Assembly (NCBI GenBank): GCA_022036555.1
Contig: CM039128.1
Span: forward strand, 6,069,926 to 6,133,925
DNA length: 64,000 bases
DNA from: Microstegium vimineum
Lineage: Eukaryota > Streptophyta > Magnoliopsida > Poales > Poaceae
Reading direction: 5' to 3'
Below the pieces are notes generated by a model. It did not search any database, was not told where the DNA came from, and saw only the letters and a list, made by a program, of their open reading frames with translations. Below, piece by piece: positions 23,340 to 36,057 of this stretch. Positions within the stretch are counted from its first letter, which is position 1. Each line of letters begins with the position of its first letter. The translations under genes were made by a program, and so were the position numbers.

Positions 23340-23340
<1 letters not shown>

Positions 23341-23369
<29 letters not shown>
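23341..23369 (+). repeat. Poly-C tract, 29 bases
   Basis: An uninterrupted run of C inside the GC-rich part of the inverted-repeat element. Length is prone to sequencing error. Confidence 0.9.
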
Positions 23370-23370
<1 letters not shown>

Positions 23371-23879
23371 TGTCGCGACGGCGCCGTCCCGGCTCATGTT
23401 GCGGCGGCGGCAATCTAGAACGGCAGCACCACTCCTTCCCCTGACGCCCCTCCCTATCTGCGCACCACTAGCAACGTCGGTTCCATGCTCCATCATGCAA
23501 CGCGTCCATGGTGGCGGCGGTGCGGCCTTACACCATATGACCCATTTTCACATGGATGTTGAACCCTACGACGACACAACTCGCCGCACTCGATGGCGCT
23601 CCCCGATGACGACGCAGTCCGTCTCGCTCGGATGTTGTGGCGTCAGGCTCCATTTGCCTGATGCAACACGACTTATTTGGTTTGATTTTTGTTGGATTTA
23701 TTTGTACAAATACAGATGAATTAGTTTGATTTCATCCAAAAATTCATGTGATGTATTTCTGATGAACGACGACATGTTCGTATTTGATTTTGTTATTGGT
23801 TACTGTTGTAAATTTTCGTACTTTCACATGGATTACTGTTTCTTGTAAGTTGTCGTAATTCCCTTCTAATTATAGTGCA

Positions 23880-24215
23880 CATTCTTGTAAATACTTCTTA
23901 ATGCACATATTCTCGTACATAAATATTTTTTAGTGTAGATTCTCAAAAATATTTTTGTGCATATTCTCGTAAATATTTCTTGGTGTGAATTCTAGTAAAT
24001 ATGTATTCACAAAAATTCTCGTAAATACTTCTTAATGCATATTCTTGTAGATTCTCCTAAATATTTGTAGTGCGGATTCTCGTAAATATTAGTAGTGCAA
24101 ATTCTCGTAAATATTTCTTAGTGCAGATTCTAGTAAATATTTGTAGTTCATGTTCTCAGTAAATATTTCTTGGTGTGAATTCTAGTAAATATGTATTCGT
24201 AAAAATTCTCGTAAT
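23880..24215 (+). repeat. AT-rich minisatellite, unit about 30 bp
   Basis: About ten degenerate units of the form ATTCTCGTAAATATT followed by TCTTAGTGCAG or TGTAGTGCAG. Two distant units share GGTGTGAATTCTAGTAAATA (at about 23981 and 24172). Confidence 0.75.
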
Positions 24216-24879
24216 TTTTTCTTCTTCAACGATGGGAAATAGTAAATGCTCTCAGGTAGTAAGTGTGTTATAGTAAATTTCCATTGATATTTTGTAACAA
24301 CTTGATTTTCTCGTGACTATTTGATGTTAATTCATCTAGTCATTATTGTAAATAGTTCCTCAGAACACCATGATGTCAAAATACAGTAACTCTGTCCTTA
24401 GTAGTTACCATCTCAAGCAACTAAAGTTCCAGTAATGGTTTTAGTAAATACGTCTCATGCTTTACTATTATTTTGTATCTAGGTAGAGTAACTCTATCCT
24501 AATTAGCATTTGAAATGTTTAAATTGTAACTATTTTTGTTAAAATTGTCTCATCATTATCATAAATACAACTATTTTTAAAATATTATTTACCATAGTCT
24601 CGTTTTATATTTTTCTACCGACATGTCGTGTTCTCGTAACCACTCAGTCTAAGTACCTTTCATGCACGTACTGATGCCGACAACCCAAAATTACCGTGCG
24701 CTAATTGATGCATGTGTACTAATTACGATTTAATTATTTCCCATTAATGATCGTGACTGCCAGGCCGGTCGGGCTCAGCATGCATGCATTTAGGCCTGGG
24801 GTGCTGGTTCGGTGCGGATCAGTAGAACTGGTCTGGCTACAGAATACCCTATTCTATAGCTAGCTACAGATTATACTCT

Positions 24880-24929
<50 letters not shown>

Positions 24930-24932
<3 letters not shown>

Positions 24933-26310
24933 AATACTCAGGTACTCCGGTTATCTTTTAGGAGGTAATATCTTAAATCAAATCTGGACCGTTGATTTTT
25001 CTAAACTTAATATTTTACTAAATAAATTAATAAATAAATAAACAAAAAATAAAACACCATGCGGCCGGTAATGACGGAGGAAACCCCGTTGCTATCTGCA
25101 TGCGTGAGTTGCGTGGGTTTTTTTCCTTTTTTTTTCTTTTTCCTTTTTTTCTCTCCCTCGTATCCTCATTTGTGGGGTTTTTTCTTTTTTTTTCTTTTTC
25201 CTTTTTTCTCTCCCTCATATCTGCATGCGTGGTTTTTTTTCCCTTATCATTCGACGCCCGGGTATCTCACGAATAAATTTTCGGTGACATTTTTTTAAAA
25301 AAAATGGTGGTGCATATCTGGCAGGTACCAACAAATCTAATAAGTATTCGCAAGGCAGGTAAAAAAAATATCAAATAAAAAAGATTTTCAATATTAAAGA
25401 TACGGCATGCATCTTAACAACCAAATTTTAAAAAATATTTTAAATATTACAAAACTTCCTTATTTACCCTATTTTTATAAAACAAAAATTCAAAAAATAC
25501 TATTACCTTCTAGAAGGTAATAGATGATCGTGATCGTTGGATTGGAATAAATGGACGATCCACATTCATTCCGGAGTATCATATCAAAAGCCCATATATG
25601 TGTGTCATGTACACGTACTTCTGTATACGTATTTTGTACAGCTGAGTAGAGGACCCATTTTATTATAAACACGTGTTGATACCACGCCGGACTGTAACTC
25701 TCGTCGGCGACTTATTACAGGCGTTTGTTGGAACGCGATGTCTGTAAACTCATGTCACTGCACAGACGCGTGTTCGTCCTGTTGTGTATGTAGGGTGCGA
25801 TGGTAGATAACTAGATATGACTGTTTTTACATAGTGCGTCGTAGCTTTAGGCTAGTGATGGCCCAAAAGGAGATGTGCAGGCACAGACATAGGAGTGCCG
25901 ATGCAAATGCACTCTTCTATCCGCTAGCGTTGAGGCAGAAGCGTTGCATACCCGCGACGACCATTGCAATTGTCTTTGGACGCTCGTCACAAGGACCGTT
26001 TGTCACGGCTTCACAAGCCCTGGCTGTTGACATGAATTTTTGGCTCTAGATAGCTGAACTTTTTCACTTGGAGAGCCAACCTTACTTTTGCACTTCCAAA
26101 CCATAATCTCTTCCACTTCAATACCATGTTTTCTTTTATGAAATGCCATATGGACATTCTAGGTGGCCTTGCCAGCCCTAGAATGTTAGCATGGGTTTTT
26201 GCACGAAGAAATCAGAGAAACTAGCTCAGAGACTGGTTTTCCTTATTCTATTGCAAGTCTGGTTGTTTGCTGCCCAGTCATTCTAGGTTTCTAGTACCCG
26301 AGGTGTGGGT
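24930..26310. other. Intergenic, no gene; includes a pyrimidine-rich tandem duplication
   Basis: At 25118-25222 a T/C-rich block ending CTCTCCCTC is duplicated with a period near 57 bp. The rest is AT-rich with no recognised gene. Confidence 0.5.
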
Positions 26311-26825
26311 CACTACTACAACCATGATTTATGAAGGCGTCATGCCCAACCACCTCTACTTTTCCGTTTCTACAAATCAATGACTTGTAAAGGCGATTTT
26401 CACGTGACATCTACTATGGGATTTATTGGGGTAGCCGGAAATAGGAGTTGCCTCTAGGAATTGATTTGCACATGTAGCTTGGAATGCAGTCGCCTCTAAA
26501 AATCGTTCCCAAGAAATCATAAATCTAGGCCTAAAAAAGACCAAAAAAACATAATCTAAGGAGATCCAACCATCTAGCCACAAACGCAAAGACTAAAGAG
26601 TGGACACCTTTTGGTGCGTTATTTTTTTCTCACCTTCGCTTGGTCGCGTTTGAAAAAAAAAACCTCTGAGCCTCCAACCTCTATTGCCTTCTTTTATCCT
26701 TATACTCCTTGTTAGCTACTCATCCTGGGCTTACAAGTACGTACATGTCCGGCCCGTGACGGGTACTGGCCCATATAGCTGACAAAATCCTACACTTGAT
26801 GTAGCAAGGTTTTGTTCTTCTAGTG
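26311..26825. mobile_element. Candidate small CACTA-like element, weak
   Basis: CACTACTACAACC at 26311 and the complement of GGTTTTGTTCTTCTAGTG near 26825 look like CACTA ends. The TIRs are imperfect and the 3-bp flanks do not match (GGT versus TGC), so pairing is doubtful. Confidence 0.3.
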
Positions 26826-28029
26826 TGCCTCGGCAATTAGGCTGAGATCCAGGAATCAAGATCTAATAAAGGACAAGTTTGCAGTCGAGTGCTCTAGGGC
26901 AAGTTCATCAAGAATTCATCCACGGGCAAGTTCATCAAGAATTCATCCAGCCATTCCGCCGCTTCAGTAGATGTACCTAAAGTAGCAAGTTTTTCTTTAT
27001 GCTTGATATCGTTTAAATGGTCCATTTGCGAGACCTCTATAAAACTTAAAAATCAGAAATTTTGAAATTTGAAAGTAGAATTTTTCAATGACCCATTCTA
27101 AATTTTAAAGCCAAGGTCATTTGAAAATGGTTAATTTTGAATCTCAGAATCTATGAATTTAAAAATAATCTTTACCACCCTAAATAACGAAAAATAAAAA
27201 AACTTATCAACTATAAAGTTGTAGATGTAAACTCTGTAATTTTGATATAAAATTTCATCATCTTCTGATTTCATATGCAAATATGATTTTTTTTTACAAC
27301 TATCAAGGGGTTGCTATAGAATAGCTATGGGCATAACCGATAATTTTAACTTTTCTCATCTCTATATTCCTGGAGATTACTATTTAATTAATAGCTATAG
27401 AGCACATTGCAACAATTAAAGGGAGTCATTTAGTATAACAACATTGAGTAGTGTCCTCTAGCAAAATAACACTAAGTAGTGTTTATTAACAAAATACCAA
27501 CATTAAATACTTTTGTTCAACAAATTTACTCTAATAATACGTTCGGTTTGAGGAATAACTTATTTAACCATGCTGCCTATTTGGTTGGATGGATAAGAGT
27601 GGATGTGATAAGAGTAGCTTACTAATTATATATACTATTTAATCTCTAACTACATACCAATCAATATACAACAATACTGATTTTATCATGCTAATCACTA
27701 ATTAAAAATAAAATATGTTAATTATAACTACTATGCTAATTAGCACACAAATCAATATATTAGAGATTGTCAAAATTAATCTTGTCATCATATAATTACT
27801 TTATTCTAAATTATAATTTGTTCTATCTTTTCTAGTCTAGATACATAGTAAAAGCTAGACATCAGTACACAGTATATGTTTTCATGCATAGAAAAAAATT
27901 ATATACTGAGAACATTTAAAATAACGTATAATTTAGAACGATAGAGTACTAAATAACACTATAATATACAAATAATTCTTAATTCATGTACTATGAAAAA
28001 AAATAGAAAATATTTGCTGATAAACACTA
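26826..28029. other. Intergenic, strongly AT-rich
   Basis: No ORF, RNA gene or defined repeat recognised. A short direct repeat GGCAAGTTCATCAAGAATTC occurs twice at about 26889 and 26923. Confidence 0.45.
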
Positions 28030-28278
28030 CTCCCCGTCCCAAAAAGAATGACGCTATGGATACGTGCTAGTCTATCTTTCTCAAGTTTGACTAGCTTTAT
28101 AGAAAATATCAGCCATATTAATATAACTAAATAATTTGAGTATGAAAATATGTTCCATGATTTATCAATGATACTAATTTTTTATTAAATATTAATATAT
28201 TTTTATACATAATAGATCAAGTTAAAAATGTTTGACTTCATGGGAAATGAGAATGTCATCTTTTAGTGACAGAGGGAG
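28030..28278. mobile_element. Stowaway MITE, TSD TA
   Basis: Left end CTCCCCGTCCCAAAAAGAATG and right end ending GTGACAGAGGGAG are Stowaway-type inverted ends, flanked by TA on both sides. 249 bp, AT-rich, non-coding. Confidence 0.88.
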
Positions 28279-28525
28279 TACTATTTTTTTTTTTGCTAAA
28301 AGACACTCCTCAATTATGGTAATTGATCGCTAAACACTATGGATATTAAAATAGTACAATTTTCTAGAAGTGAATGAGAGAAATTAAAAGTGATCAAAAT
28401 GTCGCTTAGTATTATAGTACAACCCATAATAGTTATCTAAAAAATTCATAACATTGCCGCATAAAATTAGATGACATAAACTTTATATCAAAATTGTAGA
28501 GGTAAATAAGATCTACAACTATGTA

Positions 28526-28745
28526 CTCTCTCTATAGTTCGTTTGACTTTTTTAACCCCAAGTTTGACCATTCGTCTTATTCTAATTTTTGTGCAAAATA
28601 TCACTTCTTTGTTATGGCTTATTTAATGAATTGTCTACAAGAATTACTTAAGTTTGACTATATTTGCATAAATTTTTTGAATAAGACAAGTGATCAAACT
28701 TGGGGTCAAAAAAGTCAAACGAATTATAATTTCAAATGGAGAGAG
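28526..28745. mobile_element. Stowaway-like MITE with long inverted repeats, TSD TA
   Basis: Left TTCGTTTGACTTTTTTAACC and right (minus strand) TTCGTTTGACTTTTTTGACC pair for about 45 bp. Flanked by TA on both sides. 220 bp. An RNA copy would fold into a strong hairpin. Confidence 0.85.
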
Positions 28746-28747
28746 TA

Positions 28748-29396
28748 GTTCATAAGTTTTTTATATAAAATATTGGGATTGTCAAAACATTTTTTAATTT
28801 TTTCATATAATTAAAAGTACATAGCGACCTTGAATATTGACATAATATACACAAAAGTTGTAGTTATCAATGATCTATGACTTTTTAGTTGAATTTTTTT
28901 TATATATAAAATCGTGTAGAGTCCTAAATATCCATTTTATTTTTTTAGGTATTGAAATTGACATTTTAGAATTTTCAAATCACTTCGGACATGATATGAC
29001 CTATGTACCGCAGTCATTTGAAATTTTGTGTTTAAGTAAGATAAGACTATTTACTAAAACAAATGTGGTAATACTTATTTTGTATCATTAATATTGGTAA
29101 CTTTTAATATAACTTTAGTCAAAGCTTAAATTTTTTGACTTCTTCAAAAATGAGAATTACATTATTTATGGAGGGTGTACTTATGAAAATATTATTTTAG
29201 TAATCATATTGTCTAGCATACAATTAAATAATTTCTTCTAGCTAGCAAAGACAACATTTGATAATGTCTATCAGGAAATACTAATATTGATGTGTTTCAC
29301 TACAAATTTATACTCAAAGAAATGAATAACCTTATGTATCGGGACAAACTTATTCGATATCTGTCGAGAATATTTCTCTATATATAAATATTACTA
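28748..29396. other. Intergenic, AT-rich
   Basis: No gene or defined repeat recognised. Confidence 0.45.
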
Positions 29397-29523
29397 ACTT
29401 CGTTCTAAGTTACAAGACGTAACGACTATACACCTAAATGTATATTATGCTCAAATATATAGTAATGCTATGAACTATGAATTTAGAAATGATGAAACGT
29501 CACATAATCTTGGACAGAGGTGG
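29397..29523. mobile_element. Short Stowaway-like MITE upstream of the villin gene, TSD TA
   Basis: Left ACTTCGTTCTAAGTTACAAG and right (minus strand) CCACCTCTGTCCAAGATTAT are imperfect Stowaway-type ends with inner AAGACGT/ACGTC, flanked by TA. 127 bp, about 580 bp before the villin start codon. Confidence 0.6.
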
Positions 29524-29849
29524 TAATATATAAAAGTTCCGCTTTGAAAGTTGAAACCAAATATTTGGTAGATGCATGCCATGGTACATGGCGAATTGGC
29601 GATGGCAACATGAGACCTTCCCTCAATAGGAGTGACGTCGTCGGCGCGTGTCGTACAGACAGACAACGGTACGACGCCGCATCGGTTGGCTCGTCGTGGA
29701 CACGAGTCAAAAAAAAAAGGGCAGACGGTGGTATCAAAAGTTGCACACGCAGCAGTCTTGAATGCAAAGCAAGGGCGATGGAGGTGATCTCGTTGGGTGG
29801 TGGAGCCCTCCGTTCTGCCTCGCTCGTTGCCTTTCTCCTCTCTCCACTC

Positions 29850-30106
29850 TGCGCACTTCAGTGCAGTGAAGTGTTGTGTTGCTCTTCCAGCAGCATTTAC
29901 CAGCCGCTTGCTCACCTTTCCCTTTCTCTGTTAGCTCGCCATTTTTTTTATCAGCAATAACCAAAAGCTCGCCGAGATGAGCTGAGCTGAGCTGCAGCAG
30001 CGAGCGAGTGAGAACTCCCACTTCCATTGCCTGCTTCTGCTCCCCTGCATCTGCCACCGTTCCAGCGGCCGCCGCCGGTCCGGCCCACTCGGCGGCGACG
30101 GCGACA
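29850..30106 (+). promoter_or_regulatory. Probable 5' UTR/promoter-proximal region of the villin gene
   Basis: GC- and CT-rich leader (CTTTCTCCTCTCTCC at about 29829; GCTCCCCTGCATCTGCC at about 30039) ahead of the ATG at 30107. No convincing TATA box identified, so the start of transcription is not placed. Confidence 0.35.
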
Positions 30107-33100
30107 ATGAAGGGCGTCGACGATGCGTTCCTCGGCGTCGGCGACAAGCCGTGCGTTCCCTCCCCCCACCTCTCTTGTCCTTTCAGTTTTGTTCTTTTAC
30201 TGTCCTGTCCTGTTGTTGTTCTCTGCTAGGACAAGAATCTAGATTCGACCGGGCCTGCATTTGAATATGCCTCACGCATCTTATTCCTGCCTTTATTTAT
30301 TCCCCTTTTTTCCCTTTAATATAAGGGATGCTGACTTTTGCTTAAGAACCAATTATTTATCTGCAAAGTTGTTACTACATGCACTTCTGTAAGCATGATT
30401 ATTTCACCCTTTTTGTTAAGGATCCTTTGATTCTGAAAGTGAATCTGGGATGCTAGAAATGATCGCCGTGTGTAAAAATAAAATAAAATAAAATTGTTGC
30501 TCCCATTCCAGAGGGCTGGACATTTGGTGCATTGTTGGGAACGGTCTGGTCCCAGTTGCAAAACCCCAGCACGGCAAGTTCTACACCGGCAGCACCTACA
30601 TCATACTGAACGTAAGTATCTTTCTCTCCACGAACTGTTCTCTCAAGTTGTGAAATTCTATAGCTTTTTGCCAATTTATTTACGCCCTCTTGAGTTCACA
30701 TGTTCTGTGATTTCTCAGACAACCGAGCTCAAATCCGGGGTTCGCCGACACGATGTGCATTATTGGGTCGGGGAGGAGTCCAAAGAGGTATGTGCTCTTG
30801 AATCTTGAATTCTTGATGCATCCACAATGGTCCCCCAAGTCAAGACTTTTGCTTTGTTGTGCCTCTTTTTTGCTTATGATTGACTTTGTCGTCTGTGTCC
30901 TCTCCACTGTGCTGTGGTTATGGTCACCTAGGAAGATTGTCTCATGGCCTCAGACAAGGCTGTTGAGTTGGACGCGGCACTGGGCTCCAGCACGGTCCAG
31001 TACAGGGAGACACAGGGTGAAGAATCTGACAAGTTCTTGTCATACTTCAAACCGTGTGTCATCCCAGTACAAGGCTGCTTCTTTTCTCACCTGAAAGGAT
31101 CTGGCCATAGATCCAATGCGACCACGATGTTTAGGTGCCAAGGAGAGCATGTTGCTCGTGTCACGCAAGTAAGAGGGCTACTATCTCAAGATTTTCATTC
31201 GTGTTTCAGTATCTGCTGAGTGCTGATGCAAGACAACCTGCTGTGTTTGTAATCCTGTCTCAGGTTCCGTTTTCACGGTCCTCTCTAGACCACAAATCGG
31301 TCTTTATAGTGGACACGCCGTCAAAGATTTTCCTTTTCAGTGGCTGTAATTCTAGTTTGCAAACAAGGGCGAAAGCGTTGGATGTTGTTAAGCATCTGAA
31401 GGAATACCGACACTCCGGCAGATGTGAGATCGCGGCAATAGGTAGAGCTATAGACAGTTGATCTTGCAAAATAGTGGCTAGAAAGATGCTGGCTCCAATT
31501 TTATTTACATTGTCACTGATTGTAGAGGATGGAAAACTTGTCGGTGATTCTGATGCTGGTGAGTTCTGGAACCTGTTTGGAGGCTATGCGCCTATTCCTC
31601 GTGATTTACCTGACACAGTCAAGGAAGAGCCAGCTGCTGCAGCATCCAAGAAACTTTTTTGGTAACTACTCCCTGCTTAGTTTAGATTTAACTAGCCTGA
31701 AGTTCCACGTTGCAAGATGTTTGGTATGCTTTCCTGCCTGCAGGATCAATAAGAGAAACCTTGTTCCATTGGAGGCACGTTTGTTGGATAGAGAAATGCT
31801 AAACTCAGACAGAAGTTACATGCTGGACTGCAGCACTGACATATTCTTATGGATGGGGATGACAACACTTGTTTCAGAGAGGAAGTCATCTGTTACTGTA
31901 TTAGAAGTAAGCAGTTGAAACCTCATTATATTCCTTTCTTCTGTTATTACCACACACGTTCAGTGTTTGAAACCAATATCTTTTCATTTCTCTAGGATTA
32001 TGTGCACTCCCAGGGCAGGTCATTCAATGTTCGCACATTTATAATGACAGAAGGCCATGAAACTGTTGACTTTAAGCTGCACTTTCAGCATTGGCCCAGG
32101 AATGTTGAGCTAAAGTTATATGAGGCTGGCCGGGAAAAAGTGGCAGGTGTGAGGACCATGGTGATTTTGTCCATCAATTGTTTTCATGTAGAGCATTGTA
32201 AAAGTCTTGATAGGTTCTGATGCCAAATCATGGTACAGCTATTTTCAAGCATCAGGGCTATGATGTCACAGAAATTCCAGAGGATAAACCTCAGCAGCTC
32301 ATCAGTTGTAATGGCAGCCTGAAGGTAATATTCTCGGCCTAAGGTGTTGATATGTATGTAGCATTTTGAAAACGAATAAAATTCATTGCAGGTTTGGTTG
32401 GTGAACCGTGGTTGTACAAACCTCCTTAGCACTGAGGACCAGGAGCAGTTGTACACTGGAGACTGTTATATCATACGGTACAGCTATGTTGAAAATGGAA
32501 AAGATTACCATCTGTTCTTTGCTTGGTCCGGTAAGAATAGTGTAAAGGTACGTTCTTTGTAATTCTGTGCATGGAACCTATTGATATATCAGAAAAAAGG
32601 CTGTTAAGGCCCACAACTATTAGGATCCATGTCTATTGCTTGACTCTGTTTGCACATACATGTGGTGCAATTTCAGTGTTTTGCATGTTAATTAACTTAG
32701 CCTGTACTTTTATCTGCAGGACGATCGTATGTTGGCAACATCGTTAATGTCTAGCATGTCTGATTCAGTCAAAGGGCATCCAGTTGTGGTCAGTTAATTC
32801 AGCCTAATTTCACCCGTAAAACACACGGTTTTATCCTCTGGAATTCAGCCTAATTTCACCCGTAAAATATACACATCTCTACACGTACTCTGCTATCACT
32901 TCATTTGCAAAATGTATCTCAGGCACAAGTTTTCGAGGGCAGAGAACCAGAACTGTTTTTCTCAGTGTTCACGTCACTTATCATATTCAAGGTACTCAAT
33001 GCGCATTCAAAGTGTTTTGTTATGCAGTCAATGCATTTGAATATTAATTATAAGAATAAGTGGAGTGAATGCATAACATGGAAATTAATACTTTGAGTCA

Positions 33101-34963
33101 GTGCAAAACTTGGATATTACAGTTTGTTGTCTTATTTTCTTACCAGGGGGGCAGGAGTGCTGGATATAAGAGTGCTGTTCTGCAGAAAAGTCCTAGAAAT
33201 GGATATCATCAGAAGGAAGGAGTTGCCCTATTCCGTGTTCAAGGGCTTAAACATGATTGTGTGCAAGCCATTCAAGTTAATCTGGTGAGTTTGGTAAAAA
33301 AATAAGGACCATACACACAATCAGCTTCATAGCCTGAATCATACTTATTACTTCAATGCTGCTCTAAATCTTTTCTTGTGCATGGATTACTTAACTAAAA
33401 TGCAGGTTGCAAGTTCACTTAATTCCTCGCACTGTTATATTTTGCAAGACAACGGTTTGTTTCTTACCTGGTTAGGAGGCCTCTCTTCACAAAGCGATCA
33501 TAACGTACTTGACATGATGATGAACAAGTTGTGTGTAAGGAGAATACAACATGCAAATCCTTCTTTTCTTCTCAGTGATGAATATCAAATCTTCTGTACT
33601 CCTATGTTCACTTCATAACTATTGTGCCACTATTTTTGTAGCCAATGAAACAGTCCTTACTAGTCAGAGAAGGCTCTGAACCAGATCACTTCTGGAAAGC
33701 TTTGGGAGGACGATCAGAGTACTCCAAAGAAAAGTGTGTGAAGGGTTGGCCTGCAGATCCACATCTGTATGCTTGTAGATTAGAACAAGGTATGCACATA
33801 TCTTACACTATACTTTAGATAGTATCGTTGCATAGATGCATCTCTAAGCCTAAAGGATGATCTCTTTGCAGGTCTGCTTAAGGTGAGCGCGCTACCTTAC
33901 TCCTTCCAATGACCGACAAACTATTAACTTGCAGGATCTGAAGCAAATGTCAAATAAACTCTGTTTTGGTTGATATCTTTAAGGTCAAGGAGGTATTCAG
34001 CTTCTGTCAGGATGACCTGGCAACTGAAGATACATTGATTCTAGACTGCAATGTAGAAATCTACGTTTGGGTTGGGCTACACTCGGATATTACATCCAAG
34101 GAGCAAGCCCTCAATACTGGCAAGGTCACTAGTGATTCAGAACTATGATCTGGTATTGATTCAGGAACAATGCCCTCTGAAAACCTGACTTCTCTGTTTG
34201 TTTCTACATTCCTGCACTGCAGATGTTCCTTCAGGATGGTGTTCTTCATGGTGGAAGATCGATCGAAACAACGGTGTATGCTGTGACAGAAGGGGATGAG
34301 CCTGGATTTTTCACCAACTTCTTCAACAACTGGGACAATTCGAAGCAATCATCTGTAAGTGGTGGCTAATATAAAATGTCATAAACTGCATCTGTCAAGT
34401 TCATCAATGCATAAACAAACTCAGTGGCAGACAAGTTTGGTTTCTATTGTTGTGTGTGTAGATGGTTGGCAACTCATTTGAGAGGAAGCTGGCCGTCCTG
34501 AAAGGGGTCTCTCCAAAACTAGAGGTTTTTTTTTCACTTTTTCTGAATGCTGCTAATTATATATTCAGCCATTCCTCGACAAAATTCCTACATTATTGTC
34601 ATGATGATATTGATAATTGAGACTATGTTTCGGCCGCCTGTGACGCAGACACCCGACAGAAGCATGCGCAGGCCGTCGTCGAGGAGGCCAGGGGTATCGT
34701 CGGAGCCGACCACGCCGGAGCACCAGCAGCAGCAGCAGCCGACGGCGAGGAGAGCTTTCGGCTCCGCGTCTGCCGGGAGGTTTTCCAGGGAGCGTTCTCC
34801 AGCTGCTGCACCGCCAACTTCATCACCATCTCCCAAAAGCCGCTCCTCGTCCTCGCCGTCGTCGACGCCCACCGCGGTGGCACGGCGGCTCTTCCATGCC
34901 TCGGTGCACGCATCGGAGGCCGTGCACGCCGTCGTCTCCACGGGGACAGCTCGACGACGGTGA
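30107..34963 (+). CDS. VLN1: Villin (gelsolin-family actin-bundling protein), VLN1-like, 20 coding exons
   Basis: CDS exons: 30107-30150, 30512-30611, 30719-30787, 30932-31168, 31264-31441, 31526-31661, 31744-31906, 31996-32146, 32239-32324, 32392-32547, 32720-32788, 32923-32991, 33147-33284, 33406-33534, 33642-33789, 33872-33882, 33984-34124, 34223-34354, 34462-34524, 34649-34963. They join without a stop into 844 aa; all introns are GT-AG. Six gelsolin repeats span about residues 15-720 (for example LDAALGSSTVQYRETQGEES, SDAGEFWNLFGGYAPIPRD, ILDCNVEIYVWVG). The tail (741-844) is Ser/Pro/Arg-rich. The usual C-terminal headpiece is absent here and downstream. Villins bind, cap, sever and bundle actin filaments in the cytoplasm; lack of a headpiece predicts weaker bundling. 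Similarity is closest to VLN1 among plant villins (GCNSSLQ, HQGYDVTEIPED). Start: first ATG after a 5' leader, in a family-typical MKGVDDAF context. Exon 16 is only 11 nt. Confidence 0.93.
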
Positions 34964-36057
34964 GAGACCGGAGAGCTGCACGCCTGCACGGAAGACTTTT
35001 GCCGTTGTGTATGCATACGTAATCGTGCACGATCGAAACCATGTAGAGACAGTAGTCAGTAGAGTTGTACTAGTCGATGGATTCACATCTCCGGCGTACG
35101 TACCTAATGAAAGCACTGTAAGAGATGGAGGGAGTATAGCTCCAGTGACATTCTTGATTAAAGCGCCTAAAGTTTGACTAAATATATTGGTATAAAAACA
35201 CGAATATTTATAACATCAAAGAAATGTATTATAAAAGTATGTTTCATGACAAGTCTAATAATACATATTTAGTATAATATAATAATAATAATTATTATTA
35301 TTATTTATATAATTTTAGTTAAAATTAATTAACATTAACATAACACTAGTGTAAAATTACATGTTTTTCGATGGACGAAGTAAACTTCTTTACTGTCCAA
35401 AATTCTAAAACATTTCTAGATTCATAACATTTGCTATGCATCTGGTTATCCATATGTCTAGGTATATACCAAAAGCTATGAATCTATAAAAGTCAAACTG
35501 TCTTAAAATTTGGAAGTGAGGGAGTAACTGATGATTTCTCTTATTTCCAAATCTTTCCACCAATTAGTTATTAAAAATAATGTTTCCAAAACCAGTGTCT
35601 GGTATTGGTTATACAATTTGGTTTGTTGTATTCATGCTCAAGTAACAGCCCAAGTGTTTTATAGTGCAAAAATCTATAGTTTCAAATTCGGTAGGTTTTG
35701 GTGGAGCAACTCAAATCTATTTTTGGCTCAAATTTCTTTTGTTGTTCTCTCCCAAACTGGCGGAAACTCCTTTTGCCCACTAAGCCGAGCCCATCTGACT
35801 AACTGGGCCTAGGCCCTGTTTGTCTTCTCCTTTCTAGGCGTGTTGTCTACATTTTTTAGTCTTTTTCGTCCATGTGTTTTGGTAAGCTTGAGCTTGCTTT
35901 CCGTAGGGCCGGCGTGCAATTGCTTCCCTTTGTAATGAAAAAAAAAATGCATGCTTTTGCACCGTGGAAAAATGATTGCTATATCATGATCGGCTATTCT
36001 ATTCGGCTCCTTATTTACTTCTCTGACCTGTTTTGGCCTCTGTACATTGATTAAGCA
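34964..36057. other. Villin 3' flank with one or two decayed Stowaway-like MITEs
   Basis: 35139-35524 holds foldback-prone AT-rich DNA ending GTGAGGGAG-TA, with an internal pair CATTTCTAGATTCATA / CTATGAATCTATAAAAG and a palindromic AATAATAATAATTATTATTATT. The rest is AT-rich without a gene. Confidence 0.45.

Larger units (their letters stand above)
22724..24929. mobile_element. Inverted-repeat DNA element (about 2.1 kb) flanked by TA microsatellites
   Basis: (TA)n tracts at 22724-22753 and 24883-24929 bound a segment whose two ends are inverted copies over about 55 bp. The left has TAGCTAGCTACAAAATAACT and then ATTCTATAGCCAGACC. The right, on the minus strand, has TAGCTAGCTATAGAATAGGG and then ATTCTGTAGCCAGACC. 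The interior has a GC-rich block (about 23240-23650) and a minisatellite (23880-24215). No transposase seen. Element class is not certain; a Mutator-like or similar TIR element carrying foreign DNA is possible. Confidence 0.6.

Noticed and set aside
26311..26825. Confident CACTA element
   Set aside because: Ends only loosely match and the 3-bp flanks differ (GGT, TGC), so it is kept only at low confidence.
34588..35116. Antisense open frames over the last villin exon
   Set aside because: They mirror the GC-rich sense tail, which continues the spliced villin frame.
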